64,000 nt of DNA from contig JADNYJ010000075.1 in assembly GCA_015501075.1 (NCBI GenBank), positions 117,642-181,641 of the forward strand. Direction: 5' to 3'. The position numbers and the translations under genes are program-made. This document shows, piece by piece, positions 23,367-36,139 of this stretch (the first letter of the stretch is position 1; every line of letters starts with the position of its first letter). This stretch comes from Gymnopilus junonius (Eukaryota > Basidiomycota > Agaricomycetes > Agaricales > Galerinaceae). The notes under the pieces are model-generated. The model was not told the DNA's origin and did not search any database. It saw only the letters and a list, made by a program, of their open reading frames with translations.

Positions 23367-24258
23367 TGTGATGTGATGTGCTGGGTGATGATCACTGCGG
23401 TGATCACTCTATTATCGAGAGTTCATTGGTTGTTGTTATGACTTTGTTTCGATTTCTTCTCTTTTTCCTCTTCTCTTCTCTTTGTTTCTTTCATCTCTCT
23501 CCTTATGACCATGCGGCTACTTACATGACTCTATCACTTTCTTATTCCCGTTCCTACTCCTACTCCTACCTCCGTATTTTTCATCTCAACACGCCAGGCG
23601 CTACCGCTCCTACCTCTACAGCATCCCTTACCGAGAAACCACCCCGCCATTTTTTTAAACATTCAACAGTAACGTTTACACGTTCCTTGTGATGCATATG
23701 TAGATGACTGATGACTGATGATGACCATGACTTCGAGTACTTACGGCTTAGACCCCCTGTTGTACTTGTATGTATGACTGTATGTTCTGAGTTAAAGCTC
23801 TTCTATTGTATTTTACTATTTTACAAATGAATTCTTTGTGATTGGTATGACTTGAAAGTCGGAAATGAACTGGCTTCAGATCTTCAGACTCGTTCGCACC
23901 CCTTTCCACAACCCTTTTCGCACCAACGCTTATCGCAACCGATGTTGGGTGTCCTCACTTATACAGTATACGCATGCAAAACATGAAATCGTAGACCGAG
24001 AGATGGAGGTGACGGTTTATTATTTTATCAGGGGATAGTCTAGCTGTAGCAAAAAAATGAATTGTCGAACCGCCTCGCGTACATCAAATGCTTACACCGG
24101 CAAGGTAATCCTCTGCACAATGAATCCTCGATAAATTCGAACCGAAGGATACCCGAAATAAACCTTATCATACTTGAATCGCAGTCAAAAAACTCTCGCT
24201 GAGAAAGACAAAAAGAAAGACAAACCCGAAACTGAAAGCTAACCACTCTCTAAAGTGT
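23367..24258. other. 3' flank of the kinase gene
   Basis: No supported gene. Pyrimidine-rich with repeated CTCCTA-type microsatellite near 23545-23575 and a TGATGACTGATGA repeat near 23705. Confidence 0.4.
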
Positions 24259-24438
24259 CCTAAAGTGGATATGCAAAGCAACAGTGACGACCACATACAT
24301 CCGTTTTCCGACCATCCTTCCAACTCTTACAGCGCGGTATAAACCAGAGCTTACACCCGCCTTTCAAACCCAAAGACTTTGCTGCTTGCTTCATTTGGAT
24401 CTCCACGTCGGCGTGCGGCGTGGTGGGCACGTACAGTG

Positions 24439-25830
24439 TCACAGTCGAAATGGGAGACGGCACCGAATGCGGTGCATTGGAGCAGACTGGGCTGCGTTTC
24501 GGCGCCCCACCGTGCTGAGGATGAGGATGGTGCTGGCATCTGCGTAGGAGCCGAGTTCGAGTTTCTCCAGGAGAGGAAGGAGTGAGCCCATGGCGATTTT
24601 TTCTAGGGTTGTGTGGTGGATGTATAGGGATAAGGGAAGAGCAAGGTCTTGGATCATGGGGAAAGGCTGTAGGAACTGTTCTAAATCGTAATGGGAAGTT
24701 GATTTAGGACGTTCCGATCTATGAAGATAAGTTCCTGGGTCAGCATTCACTGGGAGCTTTGTGGTAGGGTTGATCTCGAGATCAGTGAGGCGAAGAGTTT
24801 TCAATGTCATGGCCGAGCGTAATGCTACAGCCGCGTAAAGTTGTAAATGCCTCAAGAAGGGGAAATTATTGTCGACTTCTCCGATGCAAAGCTTTTCAAG
24901 AACAGGGAGGTCTAGGATAAGCAAGAATAATGGATCCCAGCTTGGGTCGATGAGATGGAGGTCTAGTTCTTTGAGAGAGGTCATTATGATGGGTGCGACA
25001 AACTGCTGAGGGTGACGAACAAGCCAACGGCTGTCAAGCTCAACAGAAAACGAAGCTTCCACCAACGAGAGACTGCCGGCTCGCATCATGCGAAGGAACG
25101 CTTCGGGAGGCATGATGACAGCCTGAAAATGTAGCGTGGTGAGTTGAGATAATAGGAATCGGAGGTCGAGGGGATTGATGTGACAGTCGATTATATTACA
25201 AGTAATTCGGTCGAGATGTGGAGTGTTTTCAAATGGGTGGAAGTCATAACATTTCGGAGCGATGTAGTTGGATCGGTCGTCGATGTAGGTATTCAAGAAC
25301 GTAAGGTCCAGATTTATCAAGGAGCGAAATGCGCCTCGAGGTATTCCTAACAAGAACTTTGAGATCTCGGTTCCGTATAATAGGCATTTGAGACCTATGA
25401 TTCGCTCAACGTTAGGAATGATCAGCTCGTCAACAATGCTGATATTGCCAGCGCCAAAAAGAAGATCCTTTAAGACAGCACCTGCTACAGCCTGTCCCGG
25501 AAGAAGATTGGTCTCAAATGACAGCGACAGCGGGCCAGTCCTACTTCTCTGAATGAAAGACTTGACGACATTAATCCGTTCGCCTGGATCCCTGAACGAC
25601 GTCGCTTTGAAGGTAAACGTATTCCAAAATGCTGGCGAAGTGATCATCACGCCTCTCCAGATCCTGCTAACTCGACTGAGGACCAACTGCGGATGGAGAG
25701 GTGGAGGAGGAAGCATCAAGTTGTCTTCGACCAGTAAACGAAAAATGGGCATCAAAACGTCAGGCTGGCGAAGCAAGCGATGAGAGGGTGATTGTTGGTT
25801 CAGGTGCATCGAAGTCATTACTGTTAACAT
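24439..25830 (-). CDS. F-box protein with leucine-rich region
   Basis: The single long ORF starts MLTVMTSMHLNQQ. An F-box-like motif lies at about residues 18-70 (QPDVLMPIFRLLVEDN, then LSRVSRIWRGVMITSPAFW). Irregular leucine-rich strands follow (LTTLHFQAVIMPPEAFLRMM, LKELDLHLIDPSWDPLFLLI, LKTLRLTDLEI). F-box proteins recruit substrates to SCF ubiquitin ligases, and mushrooms have large families of them. The reading frame ends at 24439, but another minus frame immediately after (24463 to 24260) encodes PSPISTVTLYVPTTPHADVE and looks like the natural C-terminus. A frameshift or an unrecognised intron near 24460 is likely. Confidence 0.7.
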   Translation of the reverse strand: MLTVMTSMHLNQQSPSHRLLRQPDVLMPIFRLLVEDNLMLPPPPLHPQLVLSRVSRIWRGVMITSPAFWNTFTFKATSFRDPGERINVVKSFIQRSRTGPLSLSFETNLLPGQAVAGAVLKDLLFGAGNISIVDELIIPNVERIIGLKCLLYGTEISKFLLGIPRGAFRSLINLDLTFLNTYIDDRSNYIAPKCYDFHPFENTPHLDRITCNIIDCHINPLDLRFLLSQLTTLHFQAVIMPPEAFLRMMRAGSLSLVEASFSVELDSRWLVRHPQQFVAPIIMTSLKELDLHLIDPSWDPLFLLILDLPVLEKLCIGEVDNNFPFLRHLQLYAAVALRSAMTLKTLRLTDLEINPTTKLPVNADPGTYLHRSERPKSTSHYDLEQFLQPFPMIQDLALPLSLYIHHTTLEKIAMGSLLPLLEKLELGSYADASTILILSTVGRRNAAQSAPMHRIRCRLPFRL

Positions 25831-28431
25831 AAAGGATAAGGATGAGCTATATCACGATATATAATGGGCGAGAGGCATACCGAAGGTATTCTAGAGAATG
25901 TTCCGCTATAGGAGGAACCGCCGTGGCAGAACGGAAGTGAAAGAGGGGACTTTTTCGTCGTCATGTCTGTGAAGGGTTCTTTTATTCGACAAAACCTTGC
26001 AATGAGGTTGACCATTAGCCCACCTGTCAAAATCCGGGAAGTAATAAGGTTTTCAGCACCCAGATACTGGGGTACAGCGCCGCTTTCTCCATCTGAATGT
26101 GAGTGCGGTCTCGATGACAAAACGGACTTGCCTCGATGCATCGTTTACTGTAGATTTACATAAAGGACATCGCAAAGGGTCCGCAAAGATTGTTTGAGAG
26201 GCGACAATTCTTTGCTCAGCCATGGCATTATTGGTTTGAAATCGAACTCTTCAAAAAAGGAAACGCCGTAATCGATTATTGTTAAAAAATTGGAACGGGT
26301 TTGCCCAATCGAGTACACATACATGTCGAAAGAAGCCTAGTCCAAACCCGAACTGGAGTCCCTGACATCCCCAAGTACTCACGCACAGCAATGTCTATTG
26401 GGCCCATCTATCGCATGAGCCCGCCTAACCCTCCCTGAGTTACCGGTAACAAGAAAAAGAATATGCGAGCTTTAGACAGTTGGAATGTTGGAATGCTCAT
26501 CAGATTCTAGCGATGAGGTAAAATAAGAACATATGCCGTAAAAATTTAGGATATTTGTATATGCGACCTATGGAGAAAATATTCTATAATCCTAGTCGAA
26601 TAATAAACTACGGCGGTACGACCAGTACAAATTGAAGGCGACACATAGAAATACTTGACTCGAATGATGCAAAGTCTGGCGAATCGCAAGAAAGCGCAGA
26701 TCCGGGAGAAGGAACGACATGAGGGCAGCACGTGGACGAATGAACCCCAGAACTGGGAGTCGGAGATCCCAGCCTACCAACGAGCCTGCAGACCATACAA
26801 GGCATTCAAAGCTGGAAGTCTTTATCCACCGGTAACCGCCAGCCTGGTGTTGAAAAGAATTACATTTACTGAGCCTCTTCCGAATGAAATATGGTGGCAG
26901 AAATGTTATGCGAAGCATCTGAAAACTTCAAAAAAAGCACGAGGGCTAGAATAAACGTCGAAAACAACAAAAGCCTTAAGCCTGTTCATGTGTTAGATGG
27001 GTCGAGAAATTGAAATGAAGGTGCTTACTGCGCATTTGACTCATCTGGTCCGATACACGTTGACGAGGTTGACAGAGAAATCCGGAGCGGTAATAAAAGC
27101 AGTCACACAGCTTAAGTTCGGATCTTGGTCACTCATAGACACGGTCTACTCAAAGGGAAAGTTTGAATTAATAAACATGAGTAAAAGTTAAATAGCGCAT
27201 ATGTGGTACCAATCTGACCTAGTTTTCACCGAGAACAATGGCAATAACCTGCACCTCGTTTGACCAGGGCCGCAATAGCCGATGCTGATACCGTGTGAGG
27301 AACAAAGTTGCCTGAACCCAACAAGGCTCAACCTGCAGGTAGCATTTTGGTTTCGCTTCACGAAACCAGAAGAGAAGAGGAACGAACCTAGCCTACGGGA
27401 TGAGCTTCGTCAAATAGTGTGCAGCCCAGTCCATATTTCCTCCTCTTTAATCATTCGACGTATGAGCTGTTGAGGTGGGCGAAGGTTGAGGTGAGCGAGG
27501 GTTGAGGTAGCGAGGGCTGCTGTGGACGACACTAAAAAATTAAAATGTACATTGTTACTGAAAGATAGAATCCTTTGGTAAACTTGCTGAGTTTGCCATA
27601 TCCTGCGCTGCGATGCCGGCGTCACAGCAAGTATGTACCGCTGGGCCTGGTGAAACGGTACTTCAGCCAATGGTTCCTACAAATTTCAACCTGTAGAGTG
27701 TGCAAGAAACCGACACGTAAACCATCTTCATGATGCGTTTCAGGACGGAACCTAACCTGTGGCATGAGATATGCGGGAACTCAGTGTCGCGAAAACATAC
27801 TCGATTTGAAGACAAATTCTCAATTACTCCCATATTAATAGCCTTGCTTGTATAACAGAATGGTTCATCCATTATAATGCCATCCGTGGGCCCAGATCCA
27901 GTGGTTCGTGAGCCAAGCGAAGTTAAGTAAGATGGTAGGGAAAGAGGTGGAAAACGGAGGAACGTTGCCATCAGATACGTTTCAACCGGCACGTGATCCT
28001 GTCGCGTCGCGTCATGCTTTCGAGCTCATTTTTATCTTACTCTATGCTTTTTGCACAGACGTGAAAGAGAGTATGTGCTATACTGTGTGATTATTACATT
28101 ATTGTAAGTTGTAGTGATCCACATAGCTCGCATGAGGGTGGTTTTTCGGCAAGAACACCCAGTTGGATTCCATTAATGAGAAATTCGAGACAGTCTTTAT
28201 ACCGTATCAAACGCCCATATTCTAGTAGTGCATTCAACGCTATGTCCTTCAGCCATTCCCCTCAACCATTCACACTCAATTACCCTACTTGAATATATAA
28301 TATCATATCATCCATGGCAGTCATTAAATTTGCATTATCCATGGTTTCGAATACGTCAGTGAGAAAGGATTCTGGGAATAAATGCTATTCTGAAACGTAC
28401 GAAATACATTTTGAAATAGTAACTGCGACAC
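25831..28431. other. 2.6-kb stretch without a supported gene
   Basis: Only short scattered ORFs without recognisable domains or coherent splicing. A tandem imperfect repeat GCGAGGGTTGAGGT occurs near 27475-27520. The 25840-26160 part may be upstream exon or UTR of the F-box gene. Confidence 0.4.
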
Positions 28432-29707
28432 TCATAAGCCATATTTATGTAGAGGATGCTGCGTATATTCAGAGATTTGCGCCAACTTGCAAGCACCCTT
28501 TAAGTATGCTACGGTGTCTTTGCGAAGCTCGCTAACAATTTCCTGTAGTGAAAGTAAGTGGATGATTATCCAAAAGGATGTTACCAAAACCATACCGCAG
28601 CTGGTAAGATATTCTTAACGAGACCGGCTCCAACACCAGCCCAGACAATTAGCCGTGACGTGTCTCCTGCTGCGGCACTTTCATCGTACTTCTTTAGTCT
28701 AGTTTCGAGATCGAGGCCGTCATGCAGATCTTCGATGATGTTATTCGAGATGGCTCGCCCGGTGAGTTCATGTGGCCATAAATCCAGTCGTGCGACTTCA
28801 TCGAAAGCTAAAGAACGTGTAGTGTCATTAAGACCGGCTTTGAGGAGGATTTCTTTCTGCTGCGAGCTGTATTGGCATTCGGGCGTGAAGAGGAATCTAG
28901 TTCCGAGGACTACACCATGTGCTCCTAATGTTAGAAGCGCAGCGATTTGGCTGCCGTTTGAGATTCCTCCAGCACCTACTACCAGAGGACCATTCGGTAC
29001 CGCATCAAGTATTGCAGGTAGTAGGTCAAATAAGGGGGGCGCACGCGCGCCTCCGTGCCCACCGGCTTCTATGCCTACGAAACCTTACGCATCAGAAAAA
29101 CTATGATAAGAATGTCGCTCTGGCGCACCTTGAACAACGATAACGTCCACTTTCCAGTCATCAGCGGCCTTGAGTGCCATTTCCACCGAGTTTACGATAA
29201 CAAAGACGATTGTCTTGCGGGAGCATTTACTGTCATGAACACGGATACGAGTGACGTATTTTCCCAGATCAGAGCCAAATGCCAACCATACCGCGACTGG
29301 TTTTTCGTCAAGTACTGCTTCCAAGCTTTGTTCAGGAATTGCGTCGAGGACCCATCCTAGCATACCAACGCCGATTGGTACCGGTTTATCGGCGTCGATA
29401 CGTAGTTTGTTTCTTATCCTCTCAATATCCCCTTTGAGCGTTTTCGAGGAACTAACACCTGTAAATTATTGAATTGAGTCGCTTTTGTTCTATCGTAAAG
29501 CTGTTCGACGGCGCACCAGCTCCAATCATTCCGAATCCCCCTGCTGAAGTAACTGCAGCAGCTAACTCGGGCGTGGCTGCGGTAGCCATGGGAGCGCTTA
29601 TGATGGGTACGTCCACATCTTCAACGAGGGTTTAGTAAACTATAATTCAAGAGTAATATTTAACACGTACTGAGTAGTTCCGTGAGAGGAGTTTTGATTG
29701 AGGGCAT
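28432..29707 (-). CDS. Nitronate monooxygenase (2-nitropropane dioxygenase family)
   Basis: The ATG at 29707 opens MPSIKTPLTEL, followed by introns at about 29620-29670, 29460-29515, 29070-29130 and 28550-28605. The joined protein shows the family's TIM-barrel FMN signatures: PIISAPMA, ELAAAVTSAGGFGMIGAG, KVDVIVVQG, then EAGGHGG with the catalytic/FMN-contacting His, PLVVGAGGISNGSQIAALLT and GAHGVVLGTRFLFTPEC. The C-terminus ends KYGL-stop at 28432. The enzyme oxidises alkyl nitronates with FMN and oxygen, detoxifying nitro compounds; many fungi have several copies. Intron 1 appears to use an AAG acceptor after a TACTAAAC branch site. Confidence 0.85.
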
Positions 29708-30534
29708 CGTTTAGGTGATGCTAGTGATGGTGAGACGTTGTGAGACGCATGGCAGATGATCTCTCAGCTATTGCTTACATATTCAAATCGTGTCATCGCA
29801 AAGGCTTGTCAAGTAAATATGGTGGACGTTGATAACCTATGAATCGTGCCCATTCCGTGGTATTAACTCCCGTCGAAAGTGGCCTCGACAAAGAAGAAGG
29901 ATACCACAAATTATGTATAAGACCCAATGGTAGATGCTTGAGAAAATATTTTGCAGCAGCACCTTCGTAGCATAAGATAAACCAAGAAATGGTCAATTAC
30001 GGCCTTCCTTTCAAAGAAAAGGCTCAGAGTCAGCGACAATGCATGCTGGGAGGCAAGGATCATCAAATGAGAAGCACGGGTGTCTTCCGCTTCCCCGACT
30101 ATGTGCAAGCGCCCAAGAGAAGAAAAAGGGTGAGAAAGAGGTCCCAGAACACATCGAAACGTCATATCGATCCTTGGCCATTTCAGAAAGTGGGGCGTAT
30201 TTATTGTGGTCGAAGGCGGTCGACGGGTCTAAGATAACATGAAAGCTGCAAAACCGGTCCGAAAAGCAAAGGAAACCAAAGATAATAGATGGCTGGTCTC
30301 AACAGCGATAATACTCCAAAAAAGCGTGGAATTTCGTGGTTATACGACAGGCAGCCGTGCAGACTGAAGCCCATGGAAATAAGCGATTGTGGAAGGAAGG
30401 AATCAAGAGTGCAAAACGGATAACACCGACTTCACCCGAAGGTCAGAATTCGTCATGTGATACCTTCCAAAACCTGACTTCAAAATCAGATCGAAATCAA
30501 TCCAAGGATAGTTGAATATAGATAAATTACGATA
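29708..30534. other. Intergenic region
   Basis: No ORF with coding character. It separates the 5' end of the nitronate monooxygenase from the 3' end of the BTB gene. Confidence 0.4.
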
Positions 30535-32769
30535 CTAATAATACTGCAGTAAACTTTGGTTTGACGGCCAGTTGATGGAATCGCCGGAAAGGGCCATCCT
30601 CTGAGCATATATACCATAATCAGTAGAAACTGTTCGGGAAGAAGCAGAAGAGTAGATGGATGACGCTAAATCAAGAGCTGAAATAGAAGCACTAAATTGC
30701 AATGGCTCATCTTGAGAGTGGAGAGTTTCAACTGTGGATATGAGGGAGTACAAGGAGTCCGTGTGGGGATTTTTGATAAGCGAATTAGCTGGATAATCGG
30801 CGAGTTGGTTGCTGTTCATCTTGGGTAGTACTGCATTTCCACCTGCATTGGCATATGAGAGTGATAAATCAATCGTCTTTCGAAGTTCGTTTTTCATGTC
30901 GTCCAAAAGACCCAGCGCGTCGGAGTCGGATTGTAAATGTTTTTCTAGAAGCGTCACAATTGACTGCAAGCGTGAGCGGAGAGTAATAGAGCAAAGGGTG
31001 AAATTCATTTGGTGAGACTTACTTGATATATCACAAGTGCTTGATGTGGACGTGCACGTCTACGTAGGGCTCTGGTGACCAACATAGCTTGATCTCTTGT
31101 CGATCTTGGCCAAATTCTGGTCATAGCTCGGTCCCAAGTTTCGGACTCGAAGCAGGCTTGAGGTTCGGCACACATGACGTCTTCCGCGAGGGAACACGCA
31201 GAGATTATTGTAGTTTTTATTCCATCAGCCCAAGATTCAGAGGACATCTGTAATTTGAGCAAGGCTTTCTCTGCAGCAAATAGTATGGGAATGACGTCTG
31301 AGGGCGTGATGCTTTTCTGAAAACCGCTTATTGAGGCGTCCACTATGTAGGAAGGCAAGGATGCGAATTCCTTCGTGCACCAGCCTTCGCCAAATAGGCC
31401 CACAAGAGCCCTTAGAGCACCACGTTTGAGTGTATAATTTTTGAATGGTTCCTCTAAAGAAAGTTGGAAAATACGCGGAACGCGATGTGCACAGTTCCTG
31501 CAAATACAACCGGTACTTATTGTAGCGCTCCATGTTCCACCGAATTTTGACCTGTACTCTTCATCTGACAGCGTCGCGTGGAATAACCCGTGGGCCATAT
31601 CGACGACAATGTGGGCTACGATCAGATTACGAAGCGTTCTGAGCGAAAGGTACACTGACCCTCTGTATATCGTAAAGGCAGTGGCAAGGTCATATTTCCT
31701 GTACGAGAATTCGAGAGTACTGGTGTACAGGAAGCCCAGAATGAAGTGTATTGAGGCAGGCGTGAATATGTCATCCGACAAAGTGATCATGACTGGTTCA
31801 GTGTCATTGTCCTTCCTCGTACTCTCGCCGAGTCGGATTTTATTGTGAATCACCTTAGACCGCACCGCCAGAAGGAAACGGTGACCGCGGAAAAGTGCTA
31901 TTTTTTTGAAGAAGGGGAGGAACACTCTGATTCGCAAGTCAGAGTGTAAGCGACTTCGCCACATGAAAACAAGGTCATTTTCGAGTTTTTTTATTCCTGT
32001 CTGACCCATTAAAGGTGTTCTTGAAGATTTTCCGGTATACAACTTCCTGACGCACTCCTGCGTGGTCGTATAATTCTCAGAGACCTTGAAGCGTCTTAAA
32101 CTGGACATGTCATCAGAGGATAATATCTGACTATTAGTCAGCTGCAACACCGTCAATGCAGAATCCGCCCATCTATCAGTTCTAGCTTCGACCATTGCTG
32201 AAATATGTCATGCTGAGTACCTTGCTATAACATTACAGTGCCTTGCATATTGTTTTGCAGTGCGAATTTCTGGGAGAACCATGACAGCTGATGGTGCCTT
32301 TTCCGGCATGTTCGGCAACTCTACCGTGCGAGCGTAGTGTGTGTCCAGTGCGTTGCAGCGCATCCCCACCTACTCCTTCGACGTGAAAAATTCCCTGAGG
32401 GTGCTTCAGAAGTCTTAAATTTAAAACTAAATGCAAATTTTTTCGGGTAGAAATGCGACTGCTGAGAGGCAGGGGAGCGGCGCCGGACTCGGCATCAGCC
32501 AAGCCGCTTTAGGTAAGCGAGGCACCATCACCTGTCACGGTTCACGCACAAATTCGCACTGCAAAACAATATGCAAGGCACTGTAATGAGTCAAACTCAC
32601 CGATATGACCCATCACCTCTCGTCCTTCCTCTGTTTCCAACATGAGATCCGGAAAATAATTCCCTGCATCGTCAGCAAGGGTCGTGAGATCTTCCAGCCA
32701 CTCCATTCTTGCATCTTCGATGATTGATTCCAACCATGGACGTAGAGCGTCTTTCGCATGCTGAACCAT
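30535..32769 (-). CDS. BTB/POZ domain protein of the mushroom type; intron 1 holds a MITE
   Basis: Exons 32601-32769, 31023-32197 and 30535-30963 join in frame. The middle exon contains a BTB fold: GHRFLLAVRSKVIHNKI, PVMITLSDDIFTPASIHFIL, GFLYTSTLEFS and DLATAFTIYRGSVYLSL. A conserved Cys cluster (CICRNCAHRVPRIFQL) follows, and the whole is typical of a basidiomycete BTB family of unknown role. The C-terminal part is helical and ends in a Ser-rich segment. BTB proteins often act as Cullin-3 adaptors or in protein assembly. Intron 1 is 403 nt, far above its neighbours, because of a 348-bp element; without it the intron would be about 53 nt. Confidence 0.82.
32236..32583. mobile_element. 348-bp Tc1/mariner-type MITE in an intron
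   Basis: Terminal inverted repeats of about 50 bp begin CAGTGCCTTGCATATTGTTT. TA flanks each end (32234-32235 and 32584-32585). There is no coding capacity. Its sequence is unrelated to the element at 1580-2361. Confidence 0.88.
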
Positions 32770-33555
32770 TCCGAGGCTAAGGAGAAGGTAAATATTGTAT
32801 ATTGAACGTAGAAAATGTGGGCTTGTAGAGTAAGAGTGATGGATGGATGTACGAGAAACGGAGAGAAGAGGGACGGGGTCTGATATTTGTCTCGGAGTAC
32901 TGCCTCTTTCTCTTTTCAGGCTTACTTATGACACTGCATTACGACCGATGGCAGCTGTCAGCGTCTATGCGTGTGGGAGCGCGTGGCAACCGGCGCGTGG
33001 AGATTTCTTTTGATGCTGGTATATTCGTGGCGCTTTGGATGGATTGGAATGTTTCAGATAAGCCTGATGTACCTGAACAATCGAGTATGTGAAAAGAATT
33101 CCCTTTCATCAAGGCAAAAACAGACTTACCACGGCGATGGGGCTGCGAACCTGAGAGGAAGTAAACGATTATTTGTCAGCTCAACTTACGCCTGTTCCAA
33201 AAGAGAAAATAGAGGCAGGGCAGAGTCTCGTAGGATGGCTGTGTATACCCTTCAAACAAAGACAGAAATTCGTCCATGTCAATAAAAAAGTTGGAGGTGG
33301 CGTTCAAAATTTGTTCTGCTGATCGCAGCACAGCCTTACCACGTGATTAGATGAATTTCTGACCCGCGCGATCCGCCTTTTAAGCTTAAGTTCGACCACC
33401 TCCTCCTCCACGTACAGTGTCAGTAGTCCTGTTCGTCTGCTTGTGGGCACTTCGGAATGGTTTACGTTACAGGATATGATACGCATGGCTATTTTAGCTA
33501 GCTAAGCTAGTGCTGTCGTCGAGATTCTTCAAGTTGGTCTGATGATCTGTCCTCA
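32770..33555. other. Upstream region of the BTB gene
   Basis: No gene supported; short ORFs on both strands lack domains. Confidence 0.35.
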
Positions 33556-33855
33556 ATGAATCCTCTACCTCACACCACTCGGTTCTTGGATAAAATGGCG
33601 ACTTTGGGGTTCTTGTACTACCGCTATGTGATTTTTGGATGGGGTACTGTCTTCACCCTTGTAGTTGCATGTGTCGCTTGGCGTGGTATGTTCTTTTTGT
33701 TGACTCGTCTTTTTTCCACTCGACTGACTTATTATGGGGACCTCTTAGAAACTTGTCAGCAAGTAAAATATTCCGTCTACCACGCATGTAACGTTACTCG
33801 TGGATCTAATACGTCCAGTCGAATCGCCAAACCAGCGAACTTATCACCCACATGA
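33556..33855 (+). CDS. Possible small membrane protein
   Basis: The ORF starts MNPLPHTTRFLDKMATL and has one hydrophobic helix (VIFGWGTVFTLVVACVAW). A plausible 63-nt intron (GTATGTTC to CTTAG, about 33686-33748) would leave about 78 residues. No family recognised; length and composition are the only support. Confidence 0.25.
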   Translation: MNPLPHTTRFLDKMATLGFLYYRYVIFGWGTVFTLVVACVAWRGMFFLLTRLFSTRLTYYGDLLETCQQVKYSVYHACNVTRGSNTSSRIAKPANLSPT

Positions 33856-36139
33856 CAACATAGGACGTGTTCGTACTTCGAGGTAACACCTCAAATCCCA
33901 AGATTTCAACGTCAATCTCGCTGTTATTCGGATGAAGTGGCGGCTTGCTGAAGACGGACGAAATATCGGGGTGTGGCTTGGACCTAGGGCCGCAGGACAG
34001 CTGCTATCACTGGCCATCTAGCTTGAAGGAGGCATGCGGATAATAGACACACATAGGGCTCAGGACGCCGGTTGCATCACCTGCACGTTCAGCGGTAGGC
34101 CGAGCGGAGCAAGTCGACCAATAATCGATGAAAAGTAAGTCACCAGCTCTGCTCAATATCGTATTTCAAGTTGAGATAAATTTCTTTCAGCATCGTACCA
34201 TCCATTATATCAATATATCATTCGGCACTCAATGCCAACACCAGAACTTCCATGACCACCTCACCCTCTTCTTTTCTTCCTTCCCGACTTCACCTGCCTA
34301 CGCCCTACACCCACCTCAGAGCCTGTTTCGAGCTCATTCGTCAACACGCCATTGACACCTGAGATACGGGTTGAATTGTTACCAACCACAGGGATCGCCA
34401 GCGTTGCCTTATAAGTTATAACTCACCTACCGCGCCCTGGCTGCCCACACCGCTGCCGCTGTCGGTGCTGATGCAGTTGTTGTCGACGTGCATGCTGCTC
34501 CTGCCATTCTGTCGTCTTACGAGTATCCATAGGCGACAATTTCCCCCCGAACTCGTACTTCCGTCCACCCGGCACTCGGCGCCTGCATGCTCAACCAACT
34601 TTCCCTCTATCAGTGGCGCTCGTGCCTCTGCGAAGGCTGGTGTGTAGGAGATACGGAAGTCCGTGGAAGCGGTTCCGAAAACTCTGTTGACGGAAGGGAT
34701 TCGATCTAGGTGTTAGACTCTAGGGAAGGTATCGAGGGAGGGAGCCGATTGTCCTGTCCCAGGGGCGCAATGTAGGGGCGAAGAGAGGTGGTGAAGAACG
34801 ATGAGGAAAGATCCGAGTCCGAATTGGTGATGGGGACGACCAGCCAGCTTTGATCCAGCTCCAGCTCCAGTGTGGCGCGTCCATGACCGCCAACGGTCAT
34901 CCCACAGCAGCAGCAGCAGCAGCACGTATCCCTGCTACTATCCTCGCTCCTTTCTTCTTTGCTTCGCTCTGAGCCAGAAGTTGCAAAAGATTTGAAACCA
35001 TCAAAACCCGATAGGATTACGTCAGCGTGTTCTTCCGGCGGCGCTGCCCTCTAACCCTTCCTTCCTCCATCCTAGTGCTTCCTGGGTTCCAGTCGAGCCC
35101 TGGAGTTTTTGAGCTACTCTTAGTGGCTGTCGTCGTCGTCACCTCCTCCACCGACGCTACTACCCCCCACTACCCTCTTAACCAAATCTGCCCACTTGGA
35201 TGGGCCGCTGGCGATTCTTGTTCAACAAATGGTGCAACAGTCCTTCCTCCTCAGGCTGCTTCTCGTACTTGATCCAGTCCACCTCCAGCAAGGAAACACG
35301 CCGAGCTACACCCCAGAACTGCACTATCGCTTCGCAGGCTCTTGAATGCAAGGCCATCTGCCCAACGTGTCGGTGCTGGGAGGGATTTGAGTTGGGGTTT
35401 TAATTTTATTAGTTGCCTTCCTCAAGTTTCCGGCAGGTTCACCCTACCGCTCCGCAACGTGCATAGGTGTTTCCCATAAGCAATGGCTCCCCTCAAGCTC
35501 GCACTTCAATCTACGGCTGTTCGACAGCAGGCTCGACGAACATGTCGTTGACAATGCTCGGTTGGATGACGGAGCTGTTCACATGGCTATTGGAGCGTTT
35601 GGCTGAGGGCGCGATGAGCTGGGTTAGGACGAGTGGTGGATGTGCGAGGATGGAAGATGTGGTATGCGGCTGTCTCTGGATTCTGAAACGGTCTTCTGCC
35701 GTTCCTACGCGTCTCGCTGGTTGGCTGGGATGTGCGGGTTGTGGAGTCATGGACATTGGGCGAGACGCATCACCGTGTTCATCAGGAAGCAGTTGTGAAG
35801 TCTGCCCCGCCGCTTCGTCATGCTTACTTCGACCTTTGACACTTCAGGTACGCACATTTTCCCTACCCGAAATGATTTTCTCATAAACTTTCTTTTTTTT
35901 CTTTCCAGTCCGAGTTAACGGAGGATATAGCGGAGTGGCTCCAGCTGTACAATACCAGTAAGAGATACTCTAGGGGGTGGTTTAGGGACCGACATGTACT
36001 CAGCCTCCACTCGATAAATATTTTTCCCCGTGTCACGTTCGAGAACAAGCCATTCAATAACATTATCGCCAGTGGTATACGAACGACGTACGAACCCAAA
36101 AACCCAAAAGAAAGCCAAAAGCCAATAAAAGTGAAGTAA
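33856..36139. other. 2.3-kb stretch without a supported gene
   Basis: ORFs are short and without domains. A CAG microsatellite lies at about 34905-34923. Some splice-like signals occur (for example GTAAGT at 34135), so non-coding or decayed transcripts are possible. Confidence 0.35.

Noticed and set aside
26655..26954. 99-codon plus-strand ORF rich in Lys/Arg
   Set aside because: No ATG context, domain or splice partners; overlapped by equally long minus-strand frames.
28558..29106. 182-codon plus-strand ORF
   Set aside because: It is antisense to exons of the nitronate monooxygenase, whose motifs are clear on the minus strand.
34128..35886. Several 60-140-codon ORFs on both strands
   Set aside because: They overlap each other, lack domains and do not splice into a coherent gene.
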